64,000 nt of DNA from JAYPCI01 sp038124645 (GTDB taxonomy: Bacteria; Pseudomonadota; Alphaproteobacteria; Pelagibacterales; Pelagibacteraceae): contig JAYPCI010000002.1 of assembly GCA_038124645.1 (NCBI GenBank), positions 18,907 to 82,906 of the forward strand, written 5' to 3'. Shown in pieces: positions 7,108 to 15,746 of the stretch. Numbering within the stretch: position 1 is the first letter of the stretch; the number at the start of each line of letters is the position of its first letter. Position numbers and translations under genes: made by a program. Below the pieces are notes generated by a model. That model did no database searches, had not been told where the DNA came from, and saw only the letters and a list, made by a program, of their open reading frames with translations.

Positions 7108-8520
7108 ATGGAAAAAAAAGCAAAAATAATCGCTACTCTAGGACCATCAATTTTTGCAGAGGAAAAATTAAAAAAAGCCATTTTAAATGGGGTTGACGCT
7201 TTTCGAATAAATTTTAGTCATAATATTTCTGGCATTGATAAAGTTGTAAAAAAAATTAGAAAGTTTGAAAGACTTTTAAATAAAAAAATATCAATTATCG
7301 CCGACTTGCAAGGTGTAAAACTTAGACTGGGCAAGGTTGAAAATAACGCAATCAAAATTAAAGCAAATCAAAAAATCATTATTGATAGTTTAAATAAAAT
7401 TGGTAACCAAGAACGACTATCGTTTCCCTATCCGCAACTACTAAAAAAAGTAAAAGTAGGCAACAAAATATTAATTGATGATGGAAAATATTTATTTAAA
7501 GTAATTAAAAAAATAAAAAATGGAGTGATTGCTGTAAATCAATCAGGCAATGGTCGAATAAGTTCTAACAAAAGTCTGCATATCCCTAATTTTTTTGTTC
7601 CATTTGATAATTTAACTAAAAAAGACAAACAAGATATTAAAATAGCCAAAAGACTTGGGTGTAATTGGCTAGCACTTTCGTATATTCAAAACGCTAAACT
7701 TATCAGACAAACAAGAAATCTAATTCCTAAAGACATGGGAATTATTGCTAAAATTGAAAATAGAAATGCCTTAAAAAATATCAAAGAAATTATAAATGAG
7801 ACTACCGCAATTATGATTGCTCGAGGAGATTTAGCAATGGATATTGGTCATAGCGAGGTGCCTGAAGTTCAATTAGATTTGATAAAACAATGCACAGCCG
7901 CTTCTAAACCAGTGATCGTAGCTACGCAAATGTTAGAAAGCATGATTGAAAGCATTGTGCCAACAAGAGCAGAAATTAATGATGTTGCGACAGCAATTTT
8001 TCAGGGTGCTGATACAGTTATGTTATCTGCCGAAACAGCAGCTGGCAAATATCCTCTAGAGAGCATTAAGACCATGAAAAAAACTATTCTCTCTGCAGAA
8101 AAATATAAAAAGAAACATATTGAAGATTATAAAAATACAATCGATGCTAAAAATGACCCAGTTAAATCTATAATTTTATCCGTTAAAGATTTAGCTTATA
8201 ATCCTAATGTCAAAGCAGTCATTGCCTTTTCTAATTCTGGGTCTACTGCAAAATTAGTTTCTGCATTAAGACCTTCAGTAAAAATTATTACTATCTCTCC
8301 TAATATTAATGTCAGTCGTCAACTTGCTTTAATCTGGGGCGTGGAGTCTGTAAATAGCAGAGATGCTAAAAATTGGAATGATATGATGAATATTGCAAAA
8401 GAGATTGTCAAGAAAGATAAAGCGATTAAGAGAAATGATTATGTAATTATTACCGCTGGGTTACCTTTTGGTAAAGCAAAAATGACTAATATGATTAGAT
8501 TCTATAAAGTTGGTTCTTAA
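7108..8520 (+). CDS. pyk: Pyruvate kinase
   Basis: A 470-residue pyruvate kinase converting phosphoenolpyruvate and ADP to pyruvate and ATP in the last step of glycolysis. Visible motifs are the N-terminal KIIATLGPS, FRINFSHN, IIADLQGVKLRLG, the catalytic-lysine strand IIAKIENRNAL, MIARGDLAMDIG and the SAETAAGKYP block. A C-terminal regulatory domain follows (about residues 345-470). Length is typical. Its stop overlaps the start of a 55-residue gene (TAATG). Together with eno, gapA and tpiA in this window it shows a working lower glycolysis, which many SAR11 relatives lack in part. Confidence 0.95.
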   Translation: MEKKAKIIATLGPSIFAEEKLKKAILNGVDAFRINFSHNISGIDKVVKKIRKFERLLNKKISIIADLQGVKLRLGKVENNAIKIKANQKIIIDSLNKIGNQERLSFPYPQLLKKVKVGNKILIDDGKYLFKVIKKIKNGVIAVNQSGNGRISSNKSLHIPNFFVPFDNLTKKDKQDIKIAKRLGCNWLALSYIQNAKLIRQTRNLIPKDMGIIAKIENRNALKNIKEIINETTAIMIARGDLAMDIGHSEVPEVQLDLIKQCTAASKPVIVATQMLESMIESIVPTRAEINDVATAIFQGADTVMLSAETAAGKYPLESIKTMKKTILSAEKYKKKHIEDYKNTIDAKNDPVKSIILSVKDLAYNPNVKAVIAFSNSGSTAKLVSALRPSVKIITISPNINVSRQLALIWGVESVNSRDAKNWNDMMNIAKEIVKKDKAIKRNDYVIITAGLPFGKAKMTNMIRFYKVGS

Positions 8521-8687
8521 TGGAAAAAAAATACTCAGTTCAAGAAATTTTACAAGCAGTTGAAAGTTTAAATGCAATAAAAGAAGATAATATTAAAATT
8601 TCTAAGCTGACGAAAAAATCTTCTTCTAAAAATGATATTCCTCACGATACAGAGTCAATTATAGCTGAAGCTGAAAAAAATATTTAG
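8520..8687 (+). CDS. Small 55-residue acidic/lysine-rich protein coupled to pyk
   Basis: This short reading frame starts at an ATG that overlaps the pyk stop codon (TAATG) and ends at TAG 8685-8687. It overlaps the convergent gapA stop by four bases. The product begins MEKKYSVQEILQAVESLNAI, has a helix-like N-terminal half, a Ser/Lys-rich centre (KKSSSKND) and an acidic tail. No family is recognised and there is no membrane segment or cysteine. The tight start/stop coupling and full use of the space between pyk and gapA argue that it is a real gene. Its function is unknown. Confidence 0.6.
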   Translation: MEKKYSVQEILQAVESLNAIKEDNIKISKLTKKSSSKNDIPHDTESIIAEAEKNI

Positions 8688-9691
8688 ATTAGTTTAGAAA
8701 TCTGAATTGAGGTATCACACATTCGATTAGAAAAACCCCACTCATTATCATACCAAGATAAAACTCTGCTAAATTTACCTTTGACTACTTGGGTTTGTGT
8801 TACATCGAATATTGAACTTCTTGGATCATGGTTAAAATCTTTTGAAACTAACGGAGCTGAATTGATTCCTAAAATTCCTTTTAATTCAGATTGTGAGGCT
8901 TTAGTCATAGCATCATTAATGGCCTCAGCTGTAACTTCTTTGTTAGTGACTAAAGTAAAATCAATTAATGAAACATTTGGTGTCGGAACTCTGATTGCAG
9001 TCCCGTCAAGTTTTCCTTTTAAACTAGGGAGGACTAAACTCATTGCTTTGGCTGCTCCAGTTGATGTTGGGATCATCGATCCTTCCATGGCGCGAGCCCG
9101 TCTCATATCTTTATGTAAAGAGTCTAATAATCTCTGATCACCCGTGTAACTATGAATAGTAGTCATATAGCCATACTCAATACCAAAATTTTTATCTAAC
9201 ACCATTGCAACAGGCGCTAAACAATTTGTTGTGCAAGAACCATTTGAAATAATATTGTGGCTTTTATTTAATTCTTTACTATTCACGCCTTGAACAATCG
9301 TTAAATCAACTTCTTTGGCTGGTGCAGAGATAATCACTTTTTTAGCTCCACCCTTCATATGTTTTTCAGCTGAACTTTTATCTAAAAATAAACCTGTACA
9401 CTCTAAAACGACATCAGCTCCTACTTTGCTCCAAGGAATGTTTCCAGGATCTCTTTCTGAAAAAACTTTAATATTTTGATTTAAAATTTTAAAACCATCT
9501 TTAGTGATCTCTACATCTTCTTTGAGTGTCCCATGAGAACTATCATATTTAATTAAGTGAGCATTGACATCAATCGAACCTAAGTCATTAATAGCCACAA
9601 CTTGAATTTTATCTTTATAATTTTCAAGAATAGCTCTTAAAATTAATCGACCAATACGTCCAAAACCGTTTATTCCAACTTTTGTTGTCAT
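8684..9691 (-). CDS. gapA: Glyceraldehyde-3-phosphate dehydrogenase
   Basis: A 335-residue type I GAPDH. The Rossmann motif GINGFGRIGR lies at residues 6-15. The catalytic cysteine is Cys153 in the SNGSCTTNC motif, and the catalytic histidine is in TTIHSYTGDQ near 180. The acidic AIND at the end of the second beta strand is as in NAD-preferring enzymes. It oxidises glyceraldehyde-3-phosphate to 1,3-bisphosphoglycerate. The gene follows the glycerol transporter genes with no gap (glpU ends at 9692), so it appears to be the last gene of the glycerol operon. That placement directs imported glycerol into lower glycolysis. Confidence 0.95.
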   Translation of the reverse strand: MTTKVGINGFGRIGRLILRAILENYKDKIQVVAINDLGSIDVNAHLIKYDSSHGTLKEDVEITKDGFKILNQNIKVFSERDPGNIPWSKVGADVVLECTGLFLDKSSAEKHMKGGAKKVIISAPAKEVDLTIVQGVNSKELNKSHNIISNGSCTTNCLAPVAMVLDKNFGIEYGYMTTIHSYTGDQRLLDSLHKDMRRARAMEGSMIPTSTGAAKAMSLVLPSLKGKLDGTAIRVPTPNVSLIDFTLVTNKEVTAEAINDAMTKASQSELKGILGINSAPLVSKDFNHDPRSSIFDVTQTQVVKGKFSRVLSWYDNEWGFSNRMCDTSIQISKLI

Positions 9692-10060
9692 TTAAAAATA
9701 TTTGAAAACTATTACTGCATAACCCACACAAATAATAGTTGCTATCCAAAGCATACTACCAATTAATCCTAACCATGCAAGATGAATAAAGGCACTTCCC
9801 AATAAAGATATAAACAGCCTATCCCCTCTCGTTGTATCTAAACCTAATACACCTCTTCTCGGTGAACCCCCCGGAACTTTTTTTTCCCAAATAACCATAG
9901 CAGTTAAACACAGTGCTATAAAAATAAAAAAAGCAGCTGTCTGCCATGTCCAGGCCATCCAAGTAATAAATTCAAAATCAAAAAAACTTTTCTCTTGTTC
10001 TTCTTCAACTTGACCCCAAGTGGCAGCTAATAAAACTAATTTTGAAGGTTCAATAATCAT
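9692..10060 (-). CDS. glpU: Small membrane protein of the glycerol ABC transporter (GlpU/DUF2160 type)
   Basis: A 122-residue protein with about three to four hydrophobic segments (residues 31-56, 80-101 and 103-120) and a conserved-looking cytosolic loop, KKVPGGSPRRGVLGLDTTRGDR. This matches the small DUF2160 membrane protein that accompanies the rhizobial glycerol transporter, where the operon order is glpSTPQUV. Its exact role in transport is not established. Its start overlaps the glpQ stop by four bases, and gapA follows immediately. Confidence 0.75.
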   Translation of the reverse strand: MIIEPSKLVLLAATWGQVEEEQEKSFFDFEFITWMAWTWQTAAFFIFIALCLTAMVIWEKKVPGGSPRRGVLGLDTTRGDRLFISLLGSAFIHLAWLGLIGSMLWIATIICVGYAVIVFKYF

Positions 10061-10857
10061 ACTCTACCTAATGCAAACCCTTTCGCGATATAATTTCTAA
10101 CGAAGTAAATAACGATGGCTCCTGGAACAATCGTTAAACTTCCAGCGGCAGCTAATAATCCTAACTCATATCCAGAAGTACTGGCTGTTCGGGTCATAGT
10201 TGCTGCTATAGGCTTAGCGTCAACAGCAGTTAATGTTTTAGCTAGTAGTAATTCGACCCATGAAAACATAAAACAGAAAAACATTGTTATACCTATTCCT
10301 GCTGTGATCGTTGGAATAAAAATCTTGATGAAAAATTTCCAAAAAGAATATCCATCAACATAAGCGGTTTCATCTAACTCTTTTGGCACTGCCGACATAA
10401 AACCTTCAAGTATCCAAACTGCTAAAGGAATATTAAATAAACAATGTGATAACGCCACAGCTATATGTGTATCAAAAAGATTTACTGATGAATAAAATTG
10501 AAAGAATGGTAAGGCAAATACTGCTGGTGGTGCCATTCTATTAGTAAGTAACCAAAAGAATAAATGTTTATCGCCAACAAATTTATATCTTGAGAATGCA
10601 TAAGCAGCTGGTAAAGCGGCAGCCACTGAAATAATTGTATTTAAAACAACATAATAAATTGAATTTAAATAACCATTATACCAAGTACTATCGGTAAATA
10701 TTTTCTTATAATTCTCTAAAGTAAAATCTTGAGGCCATAAAGAATAGGTATTAATGATTTCAGTCGTTGTCTTAAAGGACATGTTTAACAGCCAGTAAAT
10801 AGGCAGCATTAAAAAGATAATATAAAGTGTTGGGACTATCCACTTATGCTTGCTCAT
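10057..10857 (-). CDS. glpQ: Glycerol ABC transporter permease GlpQ
   Basis: A 266-residue MalG-like inner-membrane permease with six predicted helices. The first helix (residues 8-27) is followed by a periplasmic loop containing FTLENYKKIF. The EAA loop is visible as ELDETAYVDGYSFWKFFIKIFIPTITAGI near residues 160-188. It belongs to the CUT1-type permeases and would pair with GlpP to form the channel for glycerol. Start and stop overlap the neighbouring glpP and glpU genes by four bases each, indicating one tightly coupled operon. Confidence 0.85.
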   Translation of the reverse strand: MSKHKWIVPTLYIIFLMLPIYWLLNMSFKTTTEIINTYSLWPQDFTLENYKKIFTDSTWYNGYLNSIYYVVLNTIISVAAALPAAYAFSRYKFVGDKHLFFWLLTNRMAPPAVFALPFFQFYSSVNLFDTHIAVALSHCLFNIPLAVWILEGFMSAVPKELDETAYVDGYSFWKFFIKIFIPTITAGIGITMFFCFMFSWVELLLAKTLTAVDAKPIAATMTRTASTSGYELGLLAAAGSLTIVPGAIVIYFVRNYIAKGFALGRV

Positions 10858-11720
10858 GACTGTGCCTCATTTCTCATCATTAAATTATAAAATACCCAGC
10901 AAACTAATAAGACGATTAAAAAATAGATTAATGACATAGCGGCTGCTGGTCCAAGATCGAATTGACCTAAAGCCATTTTTACTAAATCAATTGATAAAAA
11001 AGCTGTTGCATTTCCTGGTCCGCCACCTGTTAGGACGAAGGGCTCGGTGTAAATCATAAAACTATCCATAAATCTTAATAAGATTGCAATTGTTAAAACT
11101 TTTTTCATCTTAGGTAGTTCAATAAATCTAAAAATTGCCCAACGACTTGCTCCATCAATTTCCGCAGCTTGATAATAGGCTGGTTGGATTGATCGCAAGC
11201 CAGCATAAGCTAATAAAACAACTAAGGATGTCCAATGCCAAACGTCCATTAATACTGTTGTGAACCAAGCATCACCAGGTTGCTGTGTGAAATTATAATC
11301 AAAACCTAAATCGTTAAGACTATGTCCTAAAAAACCAATATCTGGTAAAGCAAAAATATTCCACATTGCGCCAACAACATTCCAAGGAATTAATAAAGGC
11401 ATCGACATCAAAACTAAACAAATCGGAACACCTAGCCCTTCTTTGGGCATTGTTAAAGCAATAAAAATACCTAAAGGAATTTGAATGATTAAAATAATAA
11501 AAGTAAATAAAAATTGTCTTCCTAAGGCATCATGAAAACGGTCAGAAGTTAAAATTTGTTGAAACCATCTGGTTCCTTCCCAGGTAAAAACATTACTTCC
11601 GAAAGTTTCTTGGAACGCATAGTTTACAACTGTCATTAAAGGAATGATCGCATTAAAGGCAACCAGCGCAAAGACTGGAATAACAAATAGCCAAGCTTTT
11701 TGATTTACCGTTTTATTCAT
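10854..11720 (-). CDS. glpP: Glycerol ABC transporter permease GlpP
   Basis: A 288-residue MalF/UgpA-like permease with six hydrophobic helices. The N-terminal helix is at residues 10-31 (LFVIPVFALVAFNAIIPLMT). The ATPase-contacting EAA loop reads YYQAAEIDGASRWAIFRFIELP near residues 182-203. Another block, FVLTGGGPGNATAFLSIDL near 232-250, is common to CUT1 permeases. It forms the membrane channel with GlpQ. The start overlaps the glpT stop by four bases. Confidence 0.85.
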   Translation of the reverse strand: MNKTVNQKAWLFVIPVFALVAFNAIIPLMTVVNYAFQETFGSNVFTWEGTRWFQQILTSDRFHDALGRQFLFTFIILIIQIPLGIFIALTMPKEGLGVPICLVLMSMPLLIPWNVVGAMWNIFALPDIGFLGHSLNDLGFDYNFTQQPGDAWFTTVLMDVWHWTSLVVLLAYAGLRSIQPAYYQAAEIDGASRWAIFRFIELPKMKKVLTIAILLRFMDSFMIYTEPFVLTGGGPGNATAFLSIDLVKMALGQFDLGPAAAMSLIYFLIVLLVCWVFYNLMMRNEAQS

Positions 11721-12781
11721 TCAATAATCCAACTATCTCCGTAAGCAAATGTTCGTTTTTTATCAAACTTCACAAAAGCAGAACCAGTAGGTATTTTGCT
11801 TGTTACAGGGGATAAAATTTTTAATTTTCCACCTTCACACTCTGTATCGACCACATTATATCTGCCTGTGTTGCTTACTTTGTTTATTTTTACTGGTAGA
11901 CCTGATGAGTCAAATTTAATAAATTCGGGTCTTACTCCGATTTCTGTTTTAGTAAAATTTTTATTTTTGAAATTATTTTCTGTTTCAATGACATTTCCAT
12001 TTACCATCGCTTTACCATTTTGAATTTTGCATGGCAAAATGTTCATACCTGGTGAACCAATAAAATGACCAACAAAGGTATGTTTTGGTTTTTCGAATAG
12101 TTCGACTGGAGTTCCTGTTTGCACGATTTGACCTTCATGCATCACTACAACTTGATCTGCAAACGTTAAGGCTTCAGTTTGATCGTGGGTTACATAAATC
12201 ATAGTTCTTGATATCCTTTGATGCAATTCCTTAAGTTTTGACCTTAAAACCCATTTAAGGTGAGGATCGATAACAGTTAATGGTTCATCGAACATAATAA
12301 CATTTACATCCGATCTTACCAAACCTCTACCTAAGGAAATTTTTTGTTTACCATCAGCAGTTAAACCAGAGGCACGGTTGTGTAAAGTTGAGGTTAATTC
12401 TAACATCTCAGCCATTTCTTCAACTTTTGATTTGATTTCAGTCTCTGAAATGCCTCTATTTTTTAAAGGAAAAGCTAAATTATCATAAACGGTCATCGTG
12501 TCATAAATGACAGGGAACTGAAAAATTTGAGCAATATTTCTTTCAACTGGATTTTTGTCTGTAACATCCTCATCATTAAATAAAACCTTACCCTTTGTTG
12601 GAGTTAACAAACCTGAAATTATATTTAACAGTGTAGTTTTGCCACAACCTGAAGGTCCAAGCAAAGCGTAGGCGCCACCATCTTTCCAATCAATATTAAT
12701 ATTTCTTAATGCCCAGTCAGTATCAATATTTTGTGTTTTAAGATAACTATGACTTAAATTTTCTAAAGTAATTTTAGACAT
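11717..12781 (-). CDS. glpT: Glycerol ABC transporter ATPase GlpT (degenerate signature motif)
   Basis: A 354-residue ABC ATPase with a C-terminal TOBE-type domain. Walker A is GPSGCGKT (residues 42-49), Walker B with catalytic Glu is VIMFDE (161-166) and the H-loop His is His199. The signature motif is not LSGGQ: the position reads GLTADGKQKISLGRGL (residues 139-154). Its partner GlpS has a good LSGGQ but lacks the H-loop His, so the heterodimer should hold one consensus and one degenerate ATP site. The symbol follows the rhizobial glycerol transporter and is unrelated to the E. coli GlpT antiporter. It overlaps glpS by eight bases. Confidence 0.85.
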   Translation of the reverse strand: MSKITLENLSHSYLKTQNIDTDWALRNINIDWKDGGAYALLGPSGCGKTTLLNIISGLLTPTKGKVLFNDEDVTDKNPVERNIAQIFQFPVIYDTMTVYDNLAFPLKNRGISETEIKSKVEEMAEMLELTSTLHNRASGLTADGKQKISLGRGLVRSDVNVIMFDEPLTVIDPHLKWVLRSKLKELHQRISRTMIYVTHDQTEALTFADQVVVMHEGQIVQTGTPVELFEKPKHTFVGHFIGSPGMNILPCKIQNGKAMVNGNVIETENNFKNKNFTKTEIGVRPEFIKFDSSGLPVKINKVSNTGRYNVVDTECEGGKLKILSPVTSKIPTGSAFVKFDKKRTFAYGDSWIIE

Positions 12782-13835
12782 TGCTTACTAACCTTTTGCT
12801 TTCATCAAAATATAAAAGTTCGTCTGTGTTCATAAATAACTTCGCACTATCACCCACTTTCATTTGGTAAGTTCCACTCGATAAAGAAACCCAATTTAAT
12901 TCACCATTAGTAAAATGTATCAAGCTTTCTGAGCCACTTAATTCTGATATTAATATTTTTGCATTAATTTCAACAGAACTACCTTCTTTATAGGTAGTAA
13001 TATTATGAGGTCTGACTCCAATTGTATAAGATCCATCCTTTAACTTAGATTTAGTCTCCCATTTTACACTGTTGTCAGAAAAACTTATTGTTGAACCGGT
13101 TTTTTTTACATCAGCAAAATTCATTGGTGGATCGCTAAATACTTGTGCCGATTCCAAAGAGTTAGGTTTCGTATATACATCTAATGTTTTTCCATATTGA
13201 ACTACTCTACCCTCATTTAAAGTAACGGTATTACCGCCAATGAGTAAAGCATCAGATGGTTCAGTCGTAGCATAAACGACAATGCAATCTCTGTTTTCAA
13301 AAAGTTTTGGTAATTCTTCTCTTAATTCCTCTCTTAATTTAAAGTCTAAATTAGCCAAGGGTTCATCTAACAATATTAAGTCAGAGTCTTTAACTAAAGC
13401 TCTCGCTAAAGCAGTTCGCTGTTGTTGCCCACCTGATAATTCCATCGGTTTTTTATTAAGCATGTCTGATAACTTTAATAGTTCAGCAACTTTGCCAACT
13501 CGTTCTTTAATTTCCTCACTATTGACTCCAGCAATCTTTAAAGGTGAAGCTATATTTTCATAAACAGTAAAATTTGGATAATTAATAAATTGTTGATAAA
13601 CCATTGAGACATTTCGGTTTTGAACTTTGGTCCCGGTTACATTTTGATCGTTAAACCAAATCTCACCACTAGTCGGTTTATCTAAGCCAGCCATAATCTG
13701 CATTAATGTCGTTTTGCCAGCTAATGTTGATCCTAGTAAAATATTGATAGTATTTTTTTCAAACTTTAAGTTAGTCGTATAGATATAGGTATCTTGACCA
13801 ACTTTCTTTTCAACATTTTTCAGTTCTAAACTCAT
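12774..13835 (-). CDS. glpS: Glycerol ABC transporter ATPase GlpS (H-loop His replaced by Thr)
   Basis: A 353-residue ABC ATPase of the UgpC/MalK type with a C-terminal TOBE region. Walker A reads GSTLAGKT (residues 35-42), which keeps the required Gly, Lys and Thr. The signature LSGGQ is at 133-137 and Walker B with catalytic Glu at 153-158. The H-loop position is Thr191 in VVYATTEPSDAL where most ATPases have VTHDQ. It forms a heterodimer with GlpT on the cytoplasmic face of GlpP/GlpQ. The gene is separated from glpV by 69 bases that contain a strong hairpin terminator, so expression is probably lower than that of the binding protein. Confidence 0.85.
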   Translation of the reverse strand: MSLELKNVEKKVGQDTYIYTTNLKFEKNTINILLGSTLAGKTTLMQIMAGLDKPTSGEIWFNDQNVTGTKVQNRNVSMVYQQFINYPNFTVYENIASPLKIAGVNSEEIKERVGKVAELLKLSDMLNKKPMELSGGQQQRTALARALVKDSDLILLDEPLANLDFKLREELREELPKLFENRDCIVVYATTEPSDALLIGGNTVTLNEGRVVQYGKTLDVYTKPNSLESAQVFSDPPMNFADVKKTGSTISFSDNSVKWETKSKLKDGSYTIGVRPHNITTYKEGSSVEINAKILISELSGSESLIHFTNGELNWVSLSSGTYQMKVGDSAKLFMNTDELLYFDESKRLVSNV

Positions 13836-13850
13836 ATAAATTCTATTTTG

Positions 13851-13877
13851 AAAAAAGGGGCGAAATACATCGCCCCT
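13851..13877 (-). terminator. Intrinsic terminator/attenuator between glpV and glpS
   Basis: On the minus strand an 8-bp stem (AGGGGCGA at 13870-13877 read in reverse complement, pairing with the complement of 13856-13863) closes a 6-base loop and is followed by a run of Ts (complement of 13851-13855). The GC-rich stem stands out in this AT-rich sequence. The position just after the binding-protein gene is typical of partial terminators that raise binding protein above the membrane components. Confidence 0.85.
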
Positions 13878-13904
13878 CTTTTAAACTTTGATTAACCTAA
13901 AGTA

Positions 13905-15638
13905 TTAGTTCCAAGCTTTTTCGTAAGGAACTGTAACACCTTTTGGTTTTTCATCACGCTTAGCTTTTGGTGAACCTTTTTGATTTAACCAATAAGACGC
14001 TTCTCTTGGTTTATTCAATCTTGGTCCGCATCCACCGTATGTTTTGTTTGCTTTATCAGCAGCTTCCATACGCGACATAACTAAGTCCATCTCTTCTGCA
14101 AGACGATCCATAGCTTGTTGTGGAGTAAACGCGCCAGAGTTTACATCTCCAATTTGTTGCCACCAAATTTGTGCAAGTTTCGGATAGTCCGGAACGTTAA
14201 CACCTGTCGGCGACCACAATACTCTGTTTTTAGATCTGTAGAATTCTACAAGTCCGCCAAGTTTTGGAGCTCTTTCTGTGAAAGACTTGTGGTTAATATC
14301 ACTATCTCTAATGATTGTTAAACCCACATGACTTTTCTTAAGAGATACAGTTTTTGAAACTGTGAACTGAGCATACAACCATGCAGCTTTTCTTCTGTCA
14401 ACTGGTGTAGACTTAAATAAAGTCCATGAACCAGCATCTTGATAACCAAGCTTCATACCTTGATCCCAGTAAGGTCCTTTTGGTGAAGGTCCCATTCTCC
14501 AAAGTGGAGTACCGCTATCATCAACAGTTTTATTTCCAGAACTTTTTGGAGCAACCATCGATGCAGTAAACGCTGTGTACCAGAAAATCTGTTGCGCAAC
14601 GTTACCTGAAGAAAGAGCAGGTAAAGACTGATAGAAGTCCATACTTGCAGCTCCTGGAGGAGCGTACTTTCTTAACCATTCATCCCACTTAGCGATAGCA
14701 TATACGGCAGCAGGTCCGTTAGCAGCACCACCTCTTGTTACAGATGCACCAACTGGGTTACAAGAACCTTTTTCCATTCTAATTCCCCATTCGTCAACTG
14801 GAACACCATTAGGTAATCCTACGTCACCGGCACCAGCCATAGATAACCACGCGTCAGTCATTCTCCATCCTAAGTCTGGAGCTCTCTTACCGTAGTCCAT
14901 ATGACCATAAATTCTTACACCATCGATATTTTTTACATCATCAGTAAAGAATTTAGCTATGTCTTCATAAGCAGACCAGTTTACCGGTACACCTAAGTCA
15001 TAACCGTATTTATCTTTAAATGCTTTTTTGATTTCAGGTTTATCAAACCAATCTTTTCTAAACCAATAAAGGTTAGCAAATTGTTGGTCTGGTAACTGAT
15101 ATAAATCACCGTCTGGACCAGTTGTAAATGATTTACCAATGAAATCATCGATATCAAGCGTTGGTAAAGTAACATCTTTACCCTCACCTGCCATCCAGTC
15201 AGTTAAGTTTACTGCTAACTGTAATCTTGCATGCGTACCAATCAAATCAGAGTCATTGATGTATGCATCATACAAGTTTCTTCCAGTTTGCATTTGAGTT
15301 TGTACAGCTTGTACTACTTCCCCTTCTCCAAGCAATTGGTGATTTACTTTAATACCAGTAATTTCCTCAAAAGCTTTAGTTAAAGTTTTAGACTCATATT
15401 CGTGAGTTGGAATAGTTTCAGACAATACGTTTACTTCCATTCCTTTGAATGGTTTTGCAGCATTGTGAAACCAATTAAGTTCTTTTTCTCTATCTTTTGC
15501 AGAAAGAGTAGAAAGACTAAACTCACCATCTGACCACTTTTTCATAGCTCCGCCATGACCGTCAGCGAAACTGTTTGAAATAGTCACAAATGAGAATGAT
15601 ATAGCAACAGCTAATATAGATTTTAATGTTTTGAACAT
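13905..15638 (-). CDS. glpV: Periplasmic glycerol-binding protein GlpV
   Basis: A 577-residue extracellular solute-binding protein, longer than usual for CUT1 binding proteins and like the rhizobial GlpV. The first 26 residues are a signal peptide ending at an SFA-DGHG junction, without a lipobox cysteine, so it should be soluble in the periplasm. The body shows the family pattern SETIPTHEYES..L..AFEEITGIKVNHQ and many Trp/Gly-rich stretches. A Shine-Dalgarno-like AGGGGGAT lies shortly upstream of the ATG. It captures glycerol for GlpPQST. The flanking glpK and dehydrogenase genes support glycerol rather than sugar as substrate. Confidence 0.85.
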   Translation of the reverse strand: MFKTLKSILAVAISFSFVTISNSFADGHGGAMKKWSDGEFSLSTLSAKDREKELNWFHNAAKPFKGMEVNVLSETIPTHEYESKTLTKAFEEITGIKVNHQLLGEGEVVQAVQTQMQTGRNLYDAYINDSDLIGTHARLQLAVNLTDWMAGEGKDVTLPTLDIDDFIGKSFTTGPDGDLYQLPDQQFANLYWFRKDWFDKPEIKKAFKDKYGYDLGVPVNWSAYEDIAKFFTDDVKNIDGVRIYGHMDYGKRAPDLGWRMTDAWLSMAGAGDVGLPNGVPVDEWGIRMEKGSCNPVGASVTRGGAANGPAAVYAIAKWDEWLRKYAPPGAASMDFYQSLPALSSGNVAQQIFWYTAFTASMVAPKSSGNKTVDDSGTPLWRMGPSPKGPYWDQGMKLGYQDAGSWTLFKSTPVDRRKAAWLYAQFTVSKTVSLKKSHVGLTIIRDSDINHKSFTERAPKLGGLVEFYRSKNRVLWSPTGVNVPDYPKLAQIWWQQIGDVNSGAFTPQQAMDRLAEEMDLVMSRMEAADKANKTYGGCGPRLNKPREASYWLNQKGSPKAKRDEKPKGVTVPYEKAWN

Positions 15639-15746
15639 TGATATCCCCCTGTTGTGTTTATATTGGGTCGTATTAAACTCGTTAACAAAAAGAAAGTCAA
15701 ATAATTATAAATTATAACTTTAAAATTTTTTCAATTTCTGATTGTA

